A DNA stretch of 64,000 nucleotides from Paenibacillus sp. FSL R5-0517 (GTDB lineage: Bacteria; Bacillota; Bacilli; Paenibacillales; Paenibacillaceae), in NCBI RefSeq assembly GCF_037974355.1, contig NZ_CP150235.1:124001-188000 (forward strand). Reading direction: 5' to 3'. Positions 63,404 through 64,000 of this stretch are shown in pieces. Each line of letters opens with the position of its first letter. The stretch's first letter is position 1. The notes under the pieces were generated by a model that saw only the letters and a program-made list of their open reading frames with translations, was not told where the DNA came from and ran no database searches. The position numbers and the translations under genes were made by a program.

Positions 63404-64000
63404 ATGAACAAAAAAAGTGTACGCGATATCGAATTGACAGGAAAACGGGCTTTTGTCCGTGTAGATTTCAATGTGCCGCTCGAAGATGGTAAAATTACAG
63501 ATGACAAACGTATTCGTGCAACGCTTCCTACAATCAACTTCTTGATTGAAAAAGGCGCTAAAGTCATTTTGGCAAGCCACATGGGTCGTCCTAAAGGCGA
63601 AGTGGTTGAATCCTTGCGTTTGACTCCAGCAGCTGAGCGTTTGTCCGAATTGTTGGGTAAAACAGTTGTTAAAGCTGACGATTCTGTTGGTGACGCTGTT
63701 AAAGCTCAAATCGCTGAACTGAACAACGGCGACGTATTGTTGCTTGAAAACGTTCGTTTCCACGCAGGCGAAGAGAAAAATGATCCGGAACTGGCAAAAC
63801 AATTTGCTGAACTGGCTGACGTTTTCGTTAACGATGCGTTTGGCGCGGCTCACAGAGCACACGCTTCGACTGAAGGAATCGCTCACTTGCTTCCAGCAGT
63901 GTCCGGTTTGTTAATGGAAAAAGAACTTGAAGTGTTGGGTAAAGCCATTTCCAACCCTGAGCGTCCTTTCACAGCCATCATTGGCGGATCCAAAGTTAAA
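63404..64000 (+). CDS. pgk: Phosphoglycerate kinase, N-terminal part (partial at window end)
   Basis: Transfers phosphate from 1,3-bisphosphoglycerate to ADP. The first 199 codons are in the window and stay open to the edge. The substrate-binding sequence [20 protein letters not shown] and [16 protein letters not shown], and [10 protein letters not shown] are diagnostic. GCGGAGGAA precedes the ATG. It belongs to the cggR-gapA-pgk operon. Confidence 0.97.
   Translation, partial: MNKKSVRDIELTGKRAFVRVDFNVPLEDGKITDDKRIRATLPTINFLIEKGAKVILASHMGRPKGEVVESLRLTPAAERLSELLGKTVVKADDSVGDAVKAQIAELNNGDVLLLENVRFHAGEEKNDPELAKQFAELADVFVNDAFGAAHRAHASTEGIAHLLPAVSGLLMEKELEVLGKAISNPERPFTAIIGGSKVK

Overview
The window comes from a spore-forming member of the Bacillales, most likely Paenibacillus. 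The 16S sequence reads as Paenibacillus, and the window carries spo0F, bofA, whiA, the large Bacillus-type SRP RNA, and B. subtilis-like gene blocks (rho-rpmE, dnaX-recR-yaaL-bofA-rrn, hprK-lgt-ppaX-yvoF-his, trxB, rapZ-yvcK-whiA-crh, clpP, cggR-gapA-pgk). No phage, transposon, CRISPR array or replication origin was seen. Most of the window is core genome.

Layout. 0-12 kb: the 3' end of argS, a cytoplasmic-type subtilase on the minus strand, rpoE, pyrG, spo0F, fba, murA, rho, an uncharacterised radical SAM gene and rpmE. 12.2-16.2 kb: SRP RNA, dnaX, ybaB, recR, yaaL and bofA. 16.3-22.5 kb: an rRNA operon in the order 16S-5S-tRNA-Ile-tRNA-Ala-23S, followed by eight tRNA genes. 22.6-28.8 kb: a PucR-type regulator, an MsmX/UgpC-type sugar-ABC ATPase, then hprK-lgt-ppaX-yvoF. 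29.1-37.9 kb: a complete histidine operon, hisZGDBHAFI plus a PHP histidinol-phosphatase, ending in a divergent PRPP synthetase gene.

38.0-47.4 kb is the most accessory-looking block: a membrane-bound AraC-type sensor/regulator, a lipoprotein solute-binding protein, two LplB/LplC-type permeases, a TIM-barrel isomerase and a large unassigned enzyme that looks like a helical-toroid carbohydrate-active protein. It has no ATPase gene of its own, so the MsmX-type ATPase at 23.9 kb is the obvious partner. A cre site that fits the consensus perfectly lies just downstream of the regulator's -10 box and a weaker one lies before the binding-protein gene, so CcpA control is likely. HPr kinase (hprK) and a Crh-like protein, the upstream parts of the same control circuit, are in this window too.

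48-64 kb: a TPR-HTH protein, trxB, an AI-2E-family membrane protein, a ROK glucokinase, rapZ-yvcK-whiA, a crh-locus HPr-like protein that keeps His15, two exported proteins, clpP (minus strand, with a consensus CtsR operator over its promoter), tRNA-Arg, and cggR-gapA-pgk (pgk runs off the end).

Start codons were chosen from ribosome binding sites and family lengths, and several differ from the longest open frame. Functions come from reading protein motifs and gene order; no database search was run.
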